Assembly (NCBI GenBank): GCA_907163375.1
Contig: CAJQUW010005348.1
Coordinates: 372,001 to 436,000, forward strand
Length of the DNA stretch: 64,000 nucleotides
DNA from: Prostheceraeus crozeri
Lineage: Eukaryota > Platyhelminthes > Polycladida > Euryleptidae
Direction of reading: 5' to 3'
In this document: positions 31,891 to 42,393 of the stretch, in pieces
Position numbering within the stretch: the first letter of the stretch is position 1
Layout of the letters: every line of letters starts with the position of its first letter
Made by a program: the position numbers and the translations under genes
Notes under the pieces: model-generated
The model's input: only the letters and a program-made list of their open reading frames with translations
Told to the model about the DNA's origin: nothing
Database searches by the model: none

Positions 31891-33834
31891 CACGGTGAGT
31901 CGGAACGTGCGGGTTTAACTTGAAAATTTCCCATAAGGTTTCTCAACGGTTTGGGGGTAATTCGATGGGGCTGAGTTCAAATCTGACATCAAAAAAATCT
32001 TTCAACGACGTCTTCTTTTGCTATGTGCAAAAAAACAAAATGGCGGCCGTCGAAAACGAAACCGATCAATTTTTCGTAGCTAGAAAAATTCCCATGTGGT
32101 TTCTCAACAGTTTTGGGATAATTCGATGATGCTGAGTACAAATCTGACATCAAAAAAATCTTTCAACGACGTCTTTCTTTGCTATATGCAAAAAACAAAA
32201 TGGCGGCCGTCGAAAACGAAACCGATTAATTCTTTGCAGCTAGAAAATTTCCCATGTGGTTTCTAAACGTTTTTTGGGTAATTCGATAGTGCTGAGTTCA
32301 AATCTGCCATTAGAAAGAACTTTCATCGACGTCTTTTCTTGCTATGTCCCTATTGCTACATGCATTTAATTACAAAAAATAGGCCGCACTTTATAATCGT
32401 TGATCAAATATTCAAATCTTGATTTTCTTGATTGATTTCGATAGCACTGATATAGATTAATTCTTGTCTTTCTATTTACCTATATGTATTAGATGACAAT
32501 AGATAGAGATGAGGATAAAGGAAGATATCCATGTTCTTTTGAATCAACGCGTCATGTGATCTTCAACAATCAAAATAGCGAGCGCGTGATTTCATTGAAT
32601 CGATTGCTATGTGCGTCTTCATGAAAGAGCGTTTTCCTGAGGCAGCACAGAAGTGGTTAATTGATTGTCATGTCAGCCCCTGTTGCTATCACGGCGGCGG
32701 TTCCTTTACAGGTAACGACTCGCGGTCACTTCTTAGGAAAGTTGATATTTTGGGGGCCAACTGTCCACTTGGATGTCTTCCGTTTGTTAAAGCATTTCGG
32801 AGTTTGACTAGTGTCGTGGCCAGCTATTTCTCTTTCACGCTCGAGGAGAATTTTCAGGACAAAATCCGTGAGTTCCGTGACGACTACCTCTCGGTATTAC
32901 GGTGACACCCAAGATTCACGCAATTTTTCACCACGTGAGCGAATTTTACCTCTCAAAACATGAAGGACTGGGAAAGTACTGCGAACAAAGCTCAGAATCC
33001 GTTCACAGGAACTTCGACGATTTCTGGCAAAATTACAAAATAAAAGACTGTGGCAAATTAAACTACAGAAACAGACTTCTCAGAGCCGTTTTGGCTTACA
33101 ATGGACGTCATCACATATGATTTTGATTGAAATTTGTTTTTCTCAGATAAATGTGTTGTTGGAAAAATAACTTTGTTTTTATTGAATAATAGAAAGGTTT
33201 TGAAGGCATAAATATGAGTATAAAACGAATGTCCTAATGAATAAATTCGGAATCAATGTATAAAATAGAATTGCACTTAATACCTCTACCGGACAGATTA
33301 TCTCATGATTTGAATATTAGATCAGCGATTATAAAGTGCGGCCTATTTTTTGTAATTAAATGCATGTAGCAATAGGGACATAGCAAGAAAAGACGTCGAT
33401 GAAAGTTCTTTCTAATGGCAGATTTGAACTCAGCACTATCGAATTACCCAAAAAACGTTTAGAAACCACATGGGAAATTTTCTAGCTGCAAAGAATTAAT
33501 CGGTTTCGTTTTCGACGGCCGCCATTTTGTTTTTTGCATATAGCAAAGAAAGACGTCGTTGAAAGATTTTTTTGATGTCAGATTTGTACTCAGCATCATC
33601 GAATTATCCCAAAACTGTTGAGAAACCACATGGGAATTTTTCTAGCTACGAAAAATTGATCGGTTTCGTTTTCGACGGCCGCCATTTTGTTTTTTTGCAC
33701 ATAGCAAAAGAAGACGTCGTTGAAAGATTTTTTTGATGTCAGATTTGAACTCAGCCCCATCGAATTACCCCCAAACCGTTGAGAAACCTTATGGGAAATT
33801 TTCAAGTTAAACCCGCACGTTCCGACTCACCGTG
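31891..33834. mobile_element. Long-TIR palindromic element (inner), 1.94 kb, TA target
   Basis: Begins cacggtgagtcggaacgtgc and ends with its reverse complement; TA at 31889-31890 and 33835-33836. The inverted ends are ~525 bp (31891-~32418 and ~33308-33834) and nearly identical. Each arm contains about 2.6 tandem copies of a ~160-bp unit that includes aaaatggcggccgtcgaaaa. The ~890-bp centre holds fragments of an unidentified protein (32609-33120). It inserted at the centre of a palindrome (agaaTAttct) in the outer element. Superfamily unclear: CAC ends recall CACTA-like elements, but the TA target is also seen in other groups. Confidence 0.85.
32609..33120 (+). pseudogene. C-terminal fragment of an unidentified transposon-associated protein
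   Basis: Two frames joined by a single-base shift at ~32899. The first (32609-32905) includes SFTGNDSRSLLRKVDIL, CLPFVKAFRSLTSVVASYF and FQDKIREFRDDYLSVL. The second (32902-33120) continues VTPKIHAIFHHVSEFYLSKH, GLGKYCEQSSESVHRNFDDF and LRAVLAYNGRHH. This ending (TPKxHxxFxHVxEF ... SEQxxExVHxxFxxxW ... YNxxH) recurs in uncharacterised invertebrate transposon proteins. I do not know the superfamily and see no DDE core. It lies centrally between long inverted ends, so it is the relic of the element's own gene. Confidence 0.6.
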
Positions 33835-34769
33835 TATTCTGTTGGTATATATTTGTATGCCTTTCGTATGTTATTTCAAATGTGGTATGCTTTACATACT
33901 AAAGCCATACCAGCACAATGTTAAAAGAAAGCATAAATCATGTCCAAAGTATGTTGATTTAAGGCCCTTTGTCAATAAAGATGACACTAATGTTACTACT
34001 GTTCTGTAAGTAGTGAGATAATGACATTCAAGAGTCACACTTCCAATACTGAATTCGATTTTAATACACGTAACGTAAGTCTAAGGCATTTCATGAATAA
34101 TCAATAAGTATTCAACCATCAAGAATTATGCATTATGTAATTTTGAAATTAAGCTTATCAATCCGAAATAAAAACACATTATAATTCATGAACGCAAAAA
34201 TGTTTGAGGTATATAGGTCAACATGATTTCACGAAAGATATCGTATGAATGAATTGATGTTTATCAACTTGGTTCAAAAAGTAGAGCAATCTAAACGTCC
34301 TGTTGATGTTGCCAGATAAGTAGCAACGACGACAATCTCGTGGAGCATAAAATTCACGATGAATCTAATCTAGTTAAATATCACTCTATCAAACAAAAAT
34401 ATTCACGACTGGTATTACCGAAAAAGTGATTTGACAGTAGTATGTAACACATATAATTTTTGCTATGTGACTTAAAGCTGCACATACGAAATGCATACCA
34501 CAGGCATGCGAATAAGGATGAATTTACATCGGGTCTCGTATATAAAACATACCAACAACTCGTATTTTAGTGTAAAACAGCCAATCACAGGTAGAAGAGT
34601 TCGTATCGCTACATACCAATCACATACGAAAGTAAGTGAGATGTGGTATGAAAAACATACCAGATCTCTGTGAACATACGAGAATCTCGTATCAGATGCT
34701 AGTTTCAAATTGTATGTGAGTTTGGTATATGTTTGTATGTAATTTTCGTATCCAGCGATTTACAGTGTA

Positions 34770-35119
34770 TTCAAGTCTTTCACGGAATTATCATGTCTAT
34801 ACTGCTTTATGTAAGTCCTCTTTTCTGTGATCTGACTCAGCCTGTTGTAAGGACGGTTGAAAGAGTAATGAGGCGGGCCCACAAAATAATCTGTGACAAT
34901 AGTTGCAACTGTTTGGTAATGCCGGATTTCGTTTTTCGCCACGAACGTCTTGTGCTAAAATTTTTTCGACAATGTGAAGACCAATCCCATCCGTTGCACT
35001 CCTTGATTCCTGCTCGTTTGCCTAATTCGGGTCATTTTCTCCTCCCCTTAGCTTTAACGACACGTCGTTCAAGATCATTTCTTCCTTATCCATGTCGTCC
35101 TTTTAATTCTAAATTGTAA
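34770..35119 (+). pseudogene. LINE reverse-transcriptase C-terminal fragment, part 2
   Basis: Continues part 1 with VFHGIIMSILLYVSPLFCDL, TVERVMRRAHKIIC, then FRHERLVLKFFRQCEDQSHPLHSLIP and a terminal RRSRSFLPYPC motif, the C-terminal end of CR1/L2/Jockey-group LINE ORF2. It ends in TAA 35117-35119 and is open across its length. The 5' part of this LINE copy is missing. The HPLH-x-LIP motif is shared with the LINE at 42394-46030. Confidence 0.8.
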
Positions 35120-36187
35120 TGATAATTCAAGGTCTCTGTATGTGATTTACCAAATGCATTTTATGTTTGATATTTATTTTATTGAGCAATTTTTCCTCTG
35201 ATATTTGTGAATACATAAATGTTCTTGTGATTTCCATTACTTTCAACAAAGGATGCTATTATTATTGCATAATGTTTGAATAGGAAACGTCTCTCAGAAC
35301 TATCAGGAAAGATTAGGTCATTCTACATTATCTGCAGTCAAGGAGTAGCCATTCATAAGTTGTCCAAATAGGTTTCAATCGCTGTTTGCTCTGATCACAA
35401 AGAAAAGACAAGTATGCTTTTTTGCCATTCTTGAAGTTCATTTTACAATGTCTAAATATCCATGCCATGTGCCTGCTATGCATGCATACATAGAGCGCAT
35501 GTCATAAAAATGTAGAAAGCTAAGCAAAAGAGCATCGCATTTTTAATTTTGAACAGAAGGGTAGAAATAGAAACCAGAAAAATGGTACAGGAATTCAGCA
35601 AAGATAGGTAAACGAAAATGCAGGAATACATAAGTTTTAGCAAGGAAAAAATTCACCAAATCTTCGCTAGCGACTATAGGAGCTTATGAATGATCAATGT
35701 CGGCAATTGAAAATAAATGGAATTACAATATAATGTCCTTTACGTTTAGTGATCGGGGCATTGCGTTATTAATTTCAATAACCGTTTTCTGCCACTATCC
35801 CCCAAAGCCCCCATAGCCATAAAGAGTCATCAGAAAAGGATATGCGAAGACCTCTTATGAAATGTGATTGCAATTCTAAATTAGAATATATCATAATAGA
35901 ATAATGTATATATTTTATCAAATAGAAATCAAAAAATCAGAGAGCATACAAGTCACGATGGAACAGCAGAAGCAAAATCGGTTAAGTCATTGATCACTAA
36001 CGTTGACATAATTATAAAGCAACTTTGTCTAAAGATTGTTCTGCAGAATGGTATTTTGAGCCTCTTACTATCAAAACGTGGTGCAATTGACGACAAGGGG
36101 TAATTTTCCGCTTGAAATTTAAAAAAAGAAAGCTTTAAAAGTAACCAAGCGTTCTTCATGAAAATTAAAGGAAAAGTTTCTGCATTG
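35120..36187. other. Non-coding part of the duplicated unit, nothing recognised
   Basis: LINE 3' flank followed by the first unit of the tandem duplication. Minus-strand frame 35953-36159 (repeated exactly at 37521-37727) has no recognisable domain; its repetition reflects the duplication, not selection. Confidence 0.5.
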
Positions 36188-38340
36188 TCAATGAAATGAA
36201 CAAATCAGTTTACGGGCTCGCTTGAAAAATCGGTCAACAATAGAAGTAATAGTTTTGCTTGACAAAGGGTTCAAGTCCTTACAATAAAATGTAAACAGAA
36301 AGGGACATAGCAGAAAGCCTTGCGCCACACCGCTTGTAACTTTTGTAGGATGACTCAATGCGTTGCCCACCTTAACACAATGCTGACGATCGCTTAGGTA
36401 GGAAAAAAGCCATGCCACGTGGATTATTCGAATTGCGAAACTTTTCGATTAGAATTCTATGACAAATACTATCGAACGCCTTTGAAAAATCATGGTCTAA
36501 CAAAATTCATGTACAGCCTCCGGCATCAGAACGATCTAAAATCTCAATGATGATGGCATTATTCATATTAATGAGACAACAAGCAGCATCAGAACCTCTT
36601 TTGTACGCAAATTGAAAATTAGGATATATCTTGTAGAAAACGTTCTTTCATATGATTCAACACATGAGACTCTAAGAATTTGGCTGGTGTACATAGCAAA
36701 GTAATTGGACGCAGTTATTACTTTGCTGAGGAAGAGAATAGAAGCTGAGGTGGATTTTGGGACAGGTGAGATAATACAACTTTTGAAAGAACTTGTGATT
36801 TCCATTACTTTCAACAAAGGATGTTATTATTATTGCATAATGTTTGAATAGGAAACGTCTCTCAGAACTATCAGGAAAGATTAGGTCATTCTACATTATC
36901 TGCAGTCAAGGAGTAGCCATTCATAAGTTGTCCAAATAGGTTTCAATCGCTGTTTGCTCTGATCACAAAGAAAAGACAAGTATGCTTTTTTGCCATTCTT
37001 GAAGTTCATTTTACAATGTCTAAATATCCATGCCATGTGCCTGCTATGCATGCATACATAGAGCGCATGTCATAAAAATGTAGAAAGCTAAGCAAAAGAG
37101 CATCGCATTTTTAATTTTGAACAGAAGGGTAGAAATAGAAACCAGAAAAATGGTACAGGAATTCAGCAAAGATAGGTAAACGAAAATGCAGGAATACATA
37201 AGTTTTAGCAAGGAAAAAATTCACCAAATCTTCGCTAGCGACTATAGGAGCTTATGAATGATCAATGTCGGCAATTGAAAATAAATGGAATTACAATATA
37301 ATGTCCTTTACGCTTAGTGATCGGGGCATTGCGTTATTAATTTCAATAACCGTTTTCTGCCACTATCCCCCAAAGCCCCCATAGCCATAAAGAGTCATCA
37401 GAAAAGGATATGCGAAGACCTCTTATGAAATGTGATTGCAATTCTAAATTAGAATATATCATAATAGAATAATGTATATATTTTATCAAATAGAAATCAA
37501 AAAATCAGAGAGCATACAAGTCACGATGGAACAGCAGAAGCAAAATCGGTTAAGTCATTGATCACTAACGTTGACATAATTATAAAGCAACTTTGTCTAA
37601 AGATTGTTCTGCAGAATGGTATTTTGAGCCTCTTACTATCAAAACGTGGTGCAATTGACGACAAGGGGTAATTTTCCGCTTGAAATTTAAAAAAAGAAAG
37701 CTTTAAAAGTAACCAAGCGTTCTTCATGAAAATTAAAGGAAAAGTTTCTGCATTGTCAATGAAATGAACAAATCAGTTTACGGGCTCGCTTGAAAATCGG
37801 TCAACAATAGAAGTAATAGTTTTGCTTGACAAAGGGTTCAAGTCCTTACAATAAAATGTAAACAGAAAGGGACATAGCAGAAAGCCTTGCGCCACACCGC
37901 TGGTAACTTTTGTAGGATGACTCAATGCGTTGCCCACCTTAACACAATGCTGACGATCGCTTAGGTAGGAAAAAAGCCATGCCACGTGGATTATTCGAAT
38001 TGCGAAACTTTTCGATTAGAATTCTATGACAAATACTATCGAACGCCTTTGAAAAATCATGGTCTAACAAAATACATGTACAGCCTCCGGCATCAGAACG
38101 ATCTAAAATCTCAATGATGATGGCATTATTCATATTAATGAGACAACAAGCAGCATCAGAACCTCTTTTGTACGCAAATTGAAAATTAGGATATATCTTG
38201 AAGAAAACGTTCTTTCATATGATTCAACACATGAGACTCTAAGAATTTGGCTGGTGTACATAGCAAAGTAATTGGACGCAGTTGCTCAATAGAAGCTGAG
38301 GTGGATTTTGGGACAGGTGAGATAATACAACTTTTAAAAG
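35224..38340. repeat. Direct tandem duplication, unit 1568 bp
   Basis: 35224-36791 is repeated at 36792-~38340, starting cttgtgatttccattactttc in both. The units differ by scattered substitutions, a 1-bp deletion (cttgaaaaatcgg versus cttgaaaatcgg) and a short indel/replacement near 36715 versus 38282. The duplicated unit covers the RT palm of a minus-strand LINE and downstream non-coding sequence, so the LINE motifs FSYLSDRQHCVKVGNA and SGVAQGFLLCPFLF occur twice. Confidence 0.93.
36188..36500 (-). pseudogene. Duplicated LINE RT palm fragment
   Basis: Minus-strand remnant reading KAFDSICHRILIEKF in broken frame, then AWLFSYLSDRQHCVKVGNAL and SGVAQGFLLCPFLFTFYCKD (RT motif B, normally SGVPQGSxLGPxLF). 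It is the duplicate of 37773-38130 and degenerate, with no catalytic YADD after it. Confidence 0.75.
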
Positions 38341-39450
38341 ACGATGGCACTTCACGTTCAGCGATAGAACAATTAATCAAATGACATAATGGCTCTGATG
38401 TAAGAGGAGCAGGAACTTTATAGAATAGGTTAGGTATACCATCCGACCTAGTAGCTTTAGAAATTGACAAATTCTCTAGAAAGTCAAAAGCATCTTGAGG
38501 ATTTGACAAAGGACACCATTCACCATCATCAAGTTATAACAAAACATATTTTGATGAAAAGGAAGTTGCAAAGGTTTCATTTATTGCATCAGCAGCGACT
38601 TCAACACTTTAGAAATCAGAAATTATACTTATCAGAGGATCGTTTGTTGTATTTGCTTTGATGTCATGTACAACATTCCAAACTTTACGTCTTGATTTCA
38701 TTGAGTTCTGTACCCATCCCTTCTTACAATTTACTATTTCTGTTTTACACTTTTCTTTATAGTAGTCGTATAACTGAAAGTTCCTGTTACGATACTTGCC
38801 ATCTCTCGTTGATCATGTTCTTCCACGTTTTATGGCGTGAAGTAATTGTTATACTTTGCATAGAATGGTAGACAAACATTCAAAAAATTTACAATTGAAA
38901 AATTCCGTCTTTTTATCCAAATCCTGCTCATGGTAACATCATGGAACGAGCAGTCATCAATTAGTTGGACAAAAATTCAGAAATATAACGTCTTCGGCTG
39001 TCAAAAAAGTAAATGCTCTCTCGTGCAAGGAATCATTTCAAAAAGGTGGTCCGGTAAGGGTAACAGCATCAGGATAATTTGCATGAATTGAGCGGCTGAC
39101 CAAAATTTATGTAGGATAGCTTCTCCCCTTGTAGGAAGCATAACCTTTTCACATGAATAATGAGAATCCTTCAGAAAAGAACAATCAAATTCATTAAAGT
39201 CACCGGCCAATATAATGTTCATGTTCGCAGACGTTTTAGTGAATTCATCGATAGCATCCGTCAAACAGTCTGAAATATGCAATAGCCCAGATGACTTTAG
39301 TTGTGGAGGGATGCAGATAGCGATCACAAGATAGGTCATGTTGTTGTACACAAGTTTCAAAAACAATGAATTTATCTGTTAACAATCTGTCTGAAGGCAT
39401 GCGAGAAAAGTACTGAAAACTAATCTTAAAACTGAACGCACATTTCACAA
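37773..39450 (-). pseudogene. Degenerate CR1/Jockey-group LINE, endonuclease to RT palm
   Basis: Reading leftward: an APE-type endonuclease part with NIILAGDFNEFDCSF (39366-39001); a linker with basic KEKCKTEIVNCKKGW-like sequence near 38750; then ATRSDGIPNLFYKV, SCIISPVPKST and LRPITLLCTPAKFLE (38509-38186), SDAACCLIN, FSKAFDSICHRIL (motif A, 38133-37939) and FSYLSDRQ...SGVAQGFLLCPFLF (motif B, 37985-37800). There are frameshifts between each block and no YADD or thumb. It is truncated at the start of the tandem duplication. Same broad family as the LINE at 42394-46030. Confidence 0.8.
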
Positions 39451-39816
39451 TTTCGTGTTTTTACAGCGCTTCGTAAGGGTTTTTGGGTTTTACTCGGCAC
39501 GCTGTGGGAGTGGGTCTGCCGGTTGGTGATCATTCAAGATGCTGAAGGACACGAAACGAGATCAAGTAGTTAGTCATCTTGCTGATAAACCCGTTGCTCC
39601 TATGGAATGGAAACATTTGTCTTATCATGTACGAGCATATTTGTTCACTGGCTTTTATTATTACCTGACGTCTTCGCTGAGAGTGAACGCAACAATGAGT
39701 CACTTTCAGGATTACTGGAAGTAGTTTTCAATGTGTGTAAATAGTTGTCTGTATACGTGCAGTTTTTTCCTTACATTTTTCCTTACACGACATAAGAAGT
39801 TAGAGTGAGTTTACTG
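39451..39816. other. Short unexplained stretch
   Basis: Contains a plus-strand frame 39539-39724 (MLKDTKRDQVVSHLADKP...) of 61 codons without recognisable domain. No conclusion possible. Confidence 0.3.
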
Positions 39817-40540
39817 CAGGGAAGCGGAGTCGGAGTCCAGGAGTCCTATCATTTTACTGGAGTCAGAGTCCTATCAACTGAAAGGACTCCGGACTCCGGC
39901 CTGTAACTAGACCCGAAATAATATAATACAAGCAAATTATTTATTCTCGTCTTTGTCTTGATGTCAACTTTCTCCGTCAAACAAAAGTACTGAGACAGCA
40001 GTGCTTACGAAGCTCATAATAGTTCCGAGAATGAACCGTGATAGTAAAAAAAGGATTGTCTTTTCACTCGGCGATTTAGTAGAGAAGACAAGCTTTCCTA
40101 ACCTCGATTACACCTACTCGCCAAAGGTCACATCAGAGACAAAACTGGTTTGCTTGAGAACATTGCAGCTTACCCTCACGTTAATCGTGTGTGATGGCTC
40201 CCCTAAAGCGCATATTAAAATCGACAGTGTACTCATATTTTTTGGAGAAGGATTTTTGGATTTTCCTGCCTGGTAGAGACTGGAGAAAAACCATGTGAAG
40301 CACACATCAAGAAGATGGGAGGAGTTGAGTCGCATGCACCCAACTGAAAGCGACATTTGATGAACTTTCATCGAAAATGATTGATAATTGATACAATGAT
40401 CACTAAATATCGGTTCAGGTAAACCTATAGTGATGTGTGATGTAGGCTGCCAGTTCTTTTTCAAAAAACTAGGCTATACATACTTGCTGCCCGGAGTCGG
40501 AGTCGGAGTCCTATCAAAATGATGGGACTCCGCATCCCTG
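39817..40540. mobile_element. hAT-type derivative, second copy of the cagggatgcggagtcc family
   Basis: Begins cagggaagcggagtcgg and ends ggactccgcatccctg; the same family as 13042-13821 but in opposite orientation. For instance agaagacaagctttcctaac (40082-40101) is the reverse of the aggaaggcttgtcttc region near 13518. The flanks gtttactg / gtttgcct share only part of the 8-bp duplication, so the copy is old or the flank has changed. The BED zinc-finger region (plus strand ~40262-40360) is present but broken. Confidence 0.85.
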
Positions 40541-40652
40541 GTTTGCCTTCAGAAAAACAATTCCACAATTAAGAAAACAACATTTCGAGATACTAAAATT
40601 CCACACGTGTTTACCAATGCACTTGATTTAGTTTATGCACGAGTACGTGAAG

Positions 40653-40655
<3 letters not shown>

Positions 40656-40737
<82 letters not shown>
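40656..40737. repeat. (TA)n array, ~80 bp
   Basis: Long uninterrupted (TA)n immediately left of a hairpin unit; another short (TA)n at 40856-40887 follows on the right side. Confidence 0.9.
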
Positions 40738-40745
<8 letters not shown>

Positions 40746-40821
40746 GATAATGTCCCTCGGAATCAATCAAAGAAAATCAAAGTTTTTCTTTAATTGATTC
40801 CGAGGGACATTATCTTATTTA
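40738..40821. repeat. 84-bp hairpin between (TA)n arrays
   Basis: Arms taaataagataatgtccctc and its reverse complement, extending ~37 bases each with one indel, around a short centre near 40779. No coding. It parallels the (TA)n-flanked hairpin at 5354-5520, although sequences are unrelated. Confidence 0.88.
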
Positions 40822-40854
40822 TATTCAGTCCATTTTTGAACATTCTCTAATTTC

Positions 40855-40885
<31 letters not shown>

Positions 40886-42393
40886 TGAATATACATTCGA
40901 ATGACATTTAATGATGTTGAATCAAAACGTTTTTAGGAAGCATAACAGTGTTGCTGATTGGAAAGGATACTTCACTAGAAAAAACTATGTTTCCTTAATA
41001 ATCAAATTCTGGGTCTCGACGTGTTTTCCTTGAGATCGCTCCATTTCTAGCCAACCGTAGATCACATTTCAGTTTATCTTTGAATATATCTACATATCAT
41101 CATCGAAGCAGACTGAATATAATGGATGCGAAAGGAGCTGACTTCAATTATCAATTCAAGTCTATAAAAAGAAGACGAAATTAAATTAGCATTCATCTCA
41201 ATCAAAATGGACAAGAATATTCATCCAGAGATTTCAGTAAATCTTTTCTCCATGATTAAAATTGTTTGCTCCTCTTTCAAGCTGCAAGATCATAGAAACG
41301 TTACTGTGTCTGCGCAACTGGTTGCACTGAATAACGTACAATTGCCTCTGAATGTCACTGTATCAAGAAACTACAACGCTTTTTGTGCTGCTTTTCAATA
41401 AGCAAATAGTTTCAACTTTTTAAAAAATTTTTTCAAAGAAAACGAATGAAAGACAGACATGTTGCGAATTCTTGCTAATGCCAAAGTTACCATTTTCAAA
41501 ATAGACTTCAAAATGAAAATCGGAAGTGTGCTACAATTCATGAACTCATTTCAAGAAATGAATTCGAAAATAGTAATACACACCACATGAAAATATTGAA
41601 AATTGATATTCAAGGAGTTAGAAAAGTGATTAAAATTTCAAGATTGCTGATGACTGCAATTATGCAATTGTTTGACAGAATTTCTTGTCAAAGCATGTAA
41701 AAAAGGTCAAGAAGAACGCTGGCGTCATCAATTTTATAGGGCATTGTGAGTCAACCATTTATGTTAAGCACGTTAAGCATTTATATGTTGCTTATGTCTA
41801 CAGTCACAAATTTTGGCAAGGAATATCTTCAACTCATGAACTCATGTGTTATTTGTACCCTTGTCTATTAAGCTAGACACATTCAGATTTGACAAGTGTC
41901 CTAATGTCGGCAAACACAACATCATGGCCAATTTTATCTACAATTAACCACGTTCTCGCATGCTTCAACGAACAGTCATTCACATTATGCATGTAAGAAA
42001 TGATTTGAAGACATAACATGCCAAAAATTATGGCTCTCGACCTTGCTCTTTATTTAATCAGAGAATACACAGAAAATTGAAAAAGACTTCAGCCTGTTAC
42101 CCATTTGCTATGTTTTGATAATATTGCGTTTTTCATATGTTTGACAAGAACCGGATAGAAGAACTCGGTAGACTTGCAGATTTGCAATATCCATTCGGTA
42201 AAAAGTCCCATTTTCGGACTCATTCCCCGCACAAACTCGTCCTGGCGACCAGACTATCAGGGCACCAGCGATTTCTTATCGGCGAAGTTTTGTGAGCTTT
42301 TTCAGTCCACTTGAAATTTTCGAAACTAGAGTAGAGTTGAGAAGTGTATATTTGGAAGAAATAGAAATCAAAAATTGATGCATCAAAGTAATA
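40822..42393. other. Non-coding stretch, nothing recognised
   Basis: AT-rich. A 64-codon plus-strand frame at 41207-41401 starting MDKNIHPEISVN has no recognisable domain. No transposon ends seen. Confidence 0.4.

Larger units (their letters stand above)
31815..34767. mobile_element. TA-inserting inverted-repeat element (outer), split by a second element
   Basis: Starts cactgtaaatcgct (31815) and ends agcgatttacagtg (34767). TA flanks both sides (31813-31814, 34768-34769), and excision with one TA restores the LINE frame, so the boundaries are exact. Without the inner element (31891-33834) it is ~1.0 kb. Its right part is built from many short motifs catacgaa / ttcgtatg and catacca / tggtatg in both orientations (34480-34760). 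No transposase. TA target suggests a Tc1/mariner-group or similar enzyme. Confidence 0.85.

Noticed and set aside
31920-32129. 69-codon frame present identically at 33596-33805 on the other strand
   Set aside because: Its repetition is due to the long TIRs; it spans tandem units and shows no domain.
35953-36159. 68-codon minus-strand frame repeated exactly at 37521-37727
   Set aside because: Explained by the 1568-bp tandem duplication; no recognisable motif.
39539-39724. 61-codon frame as a possible small gene
   Set aside because: No recognisable motif or conservation evidence.
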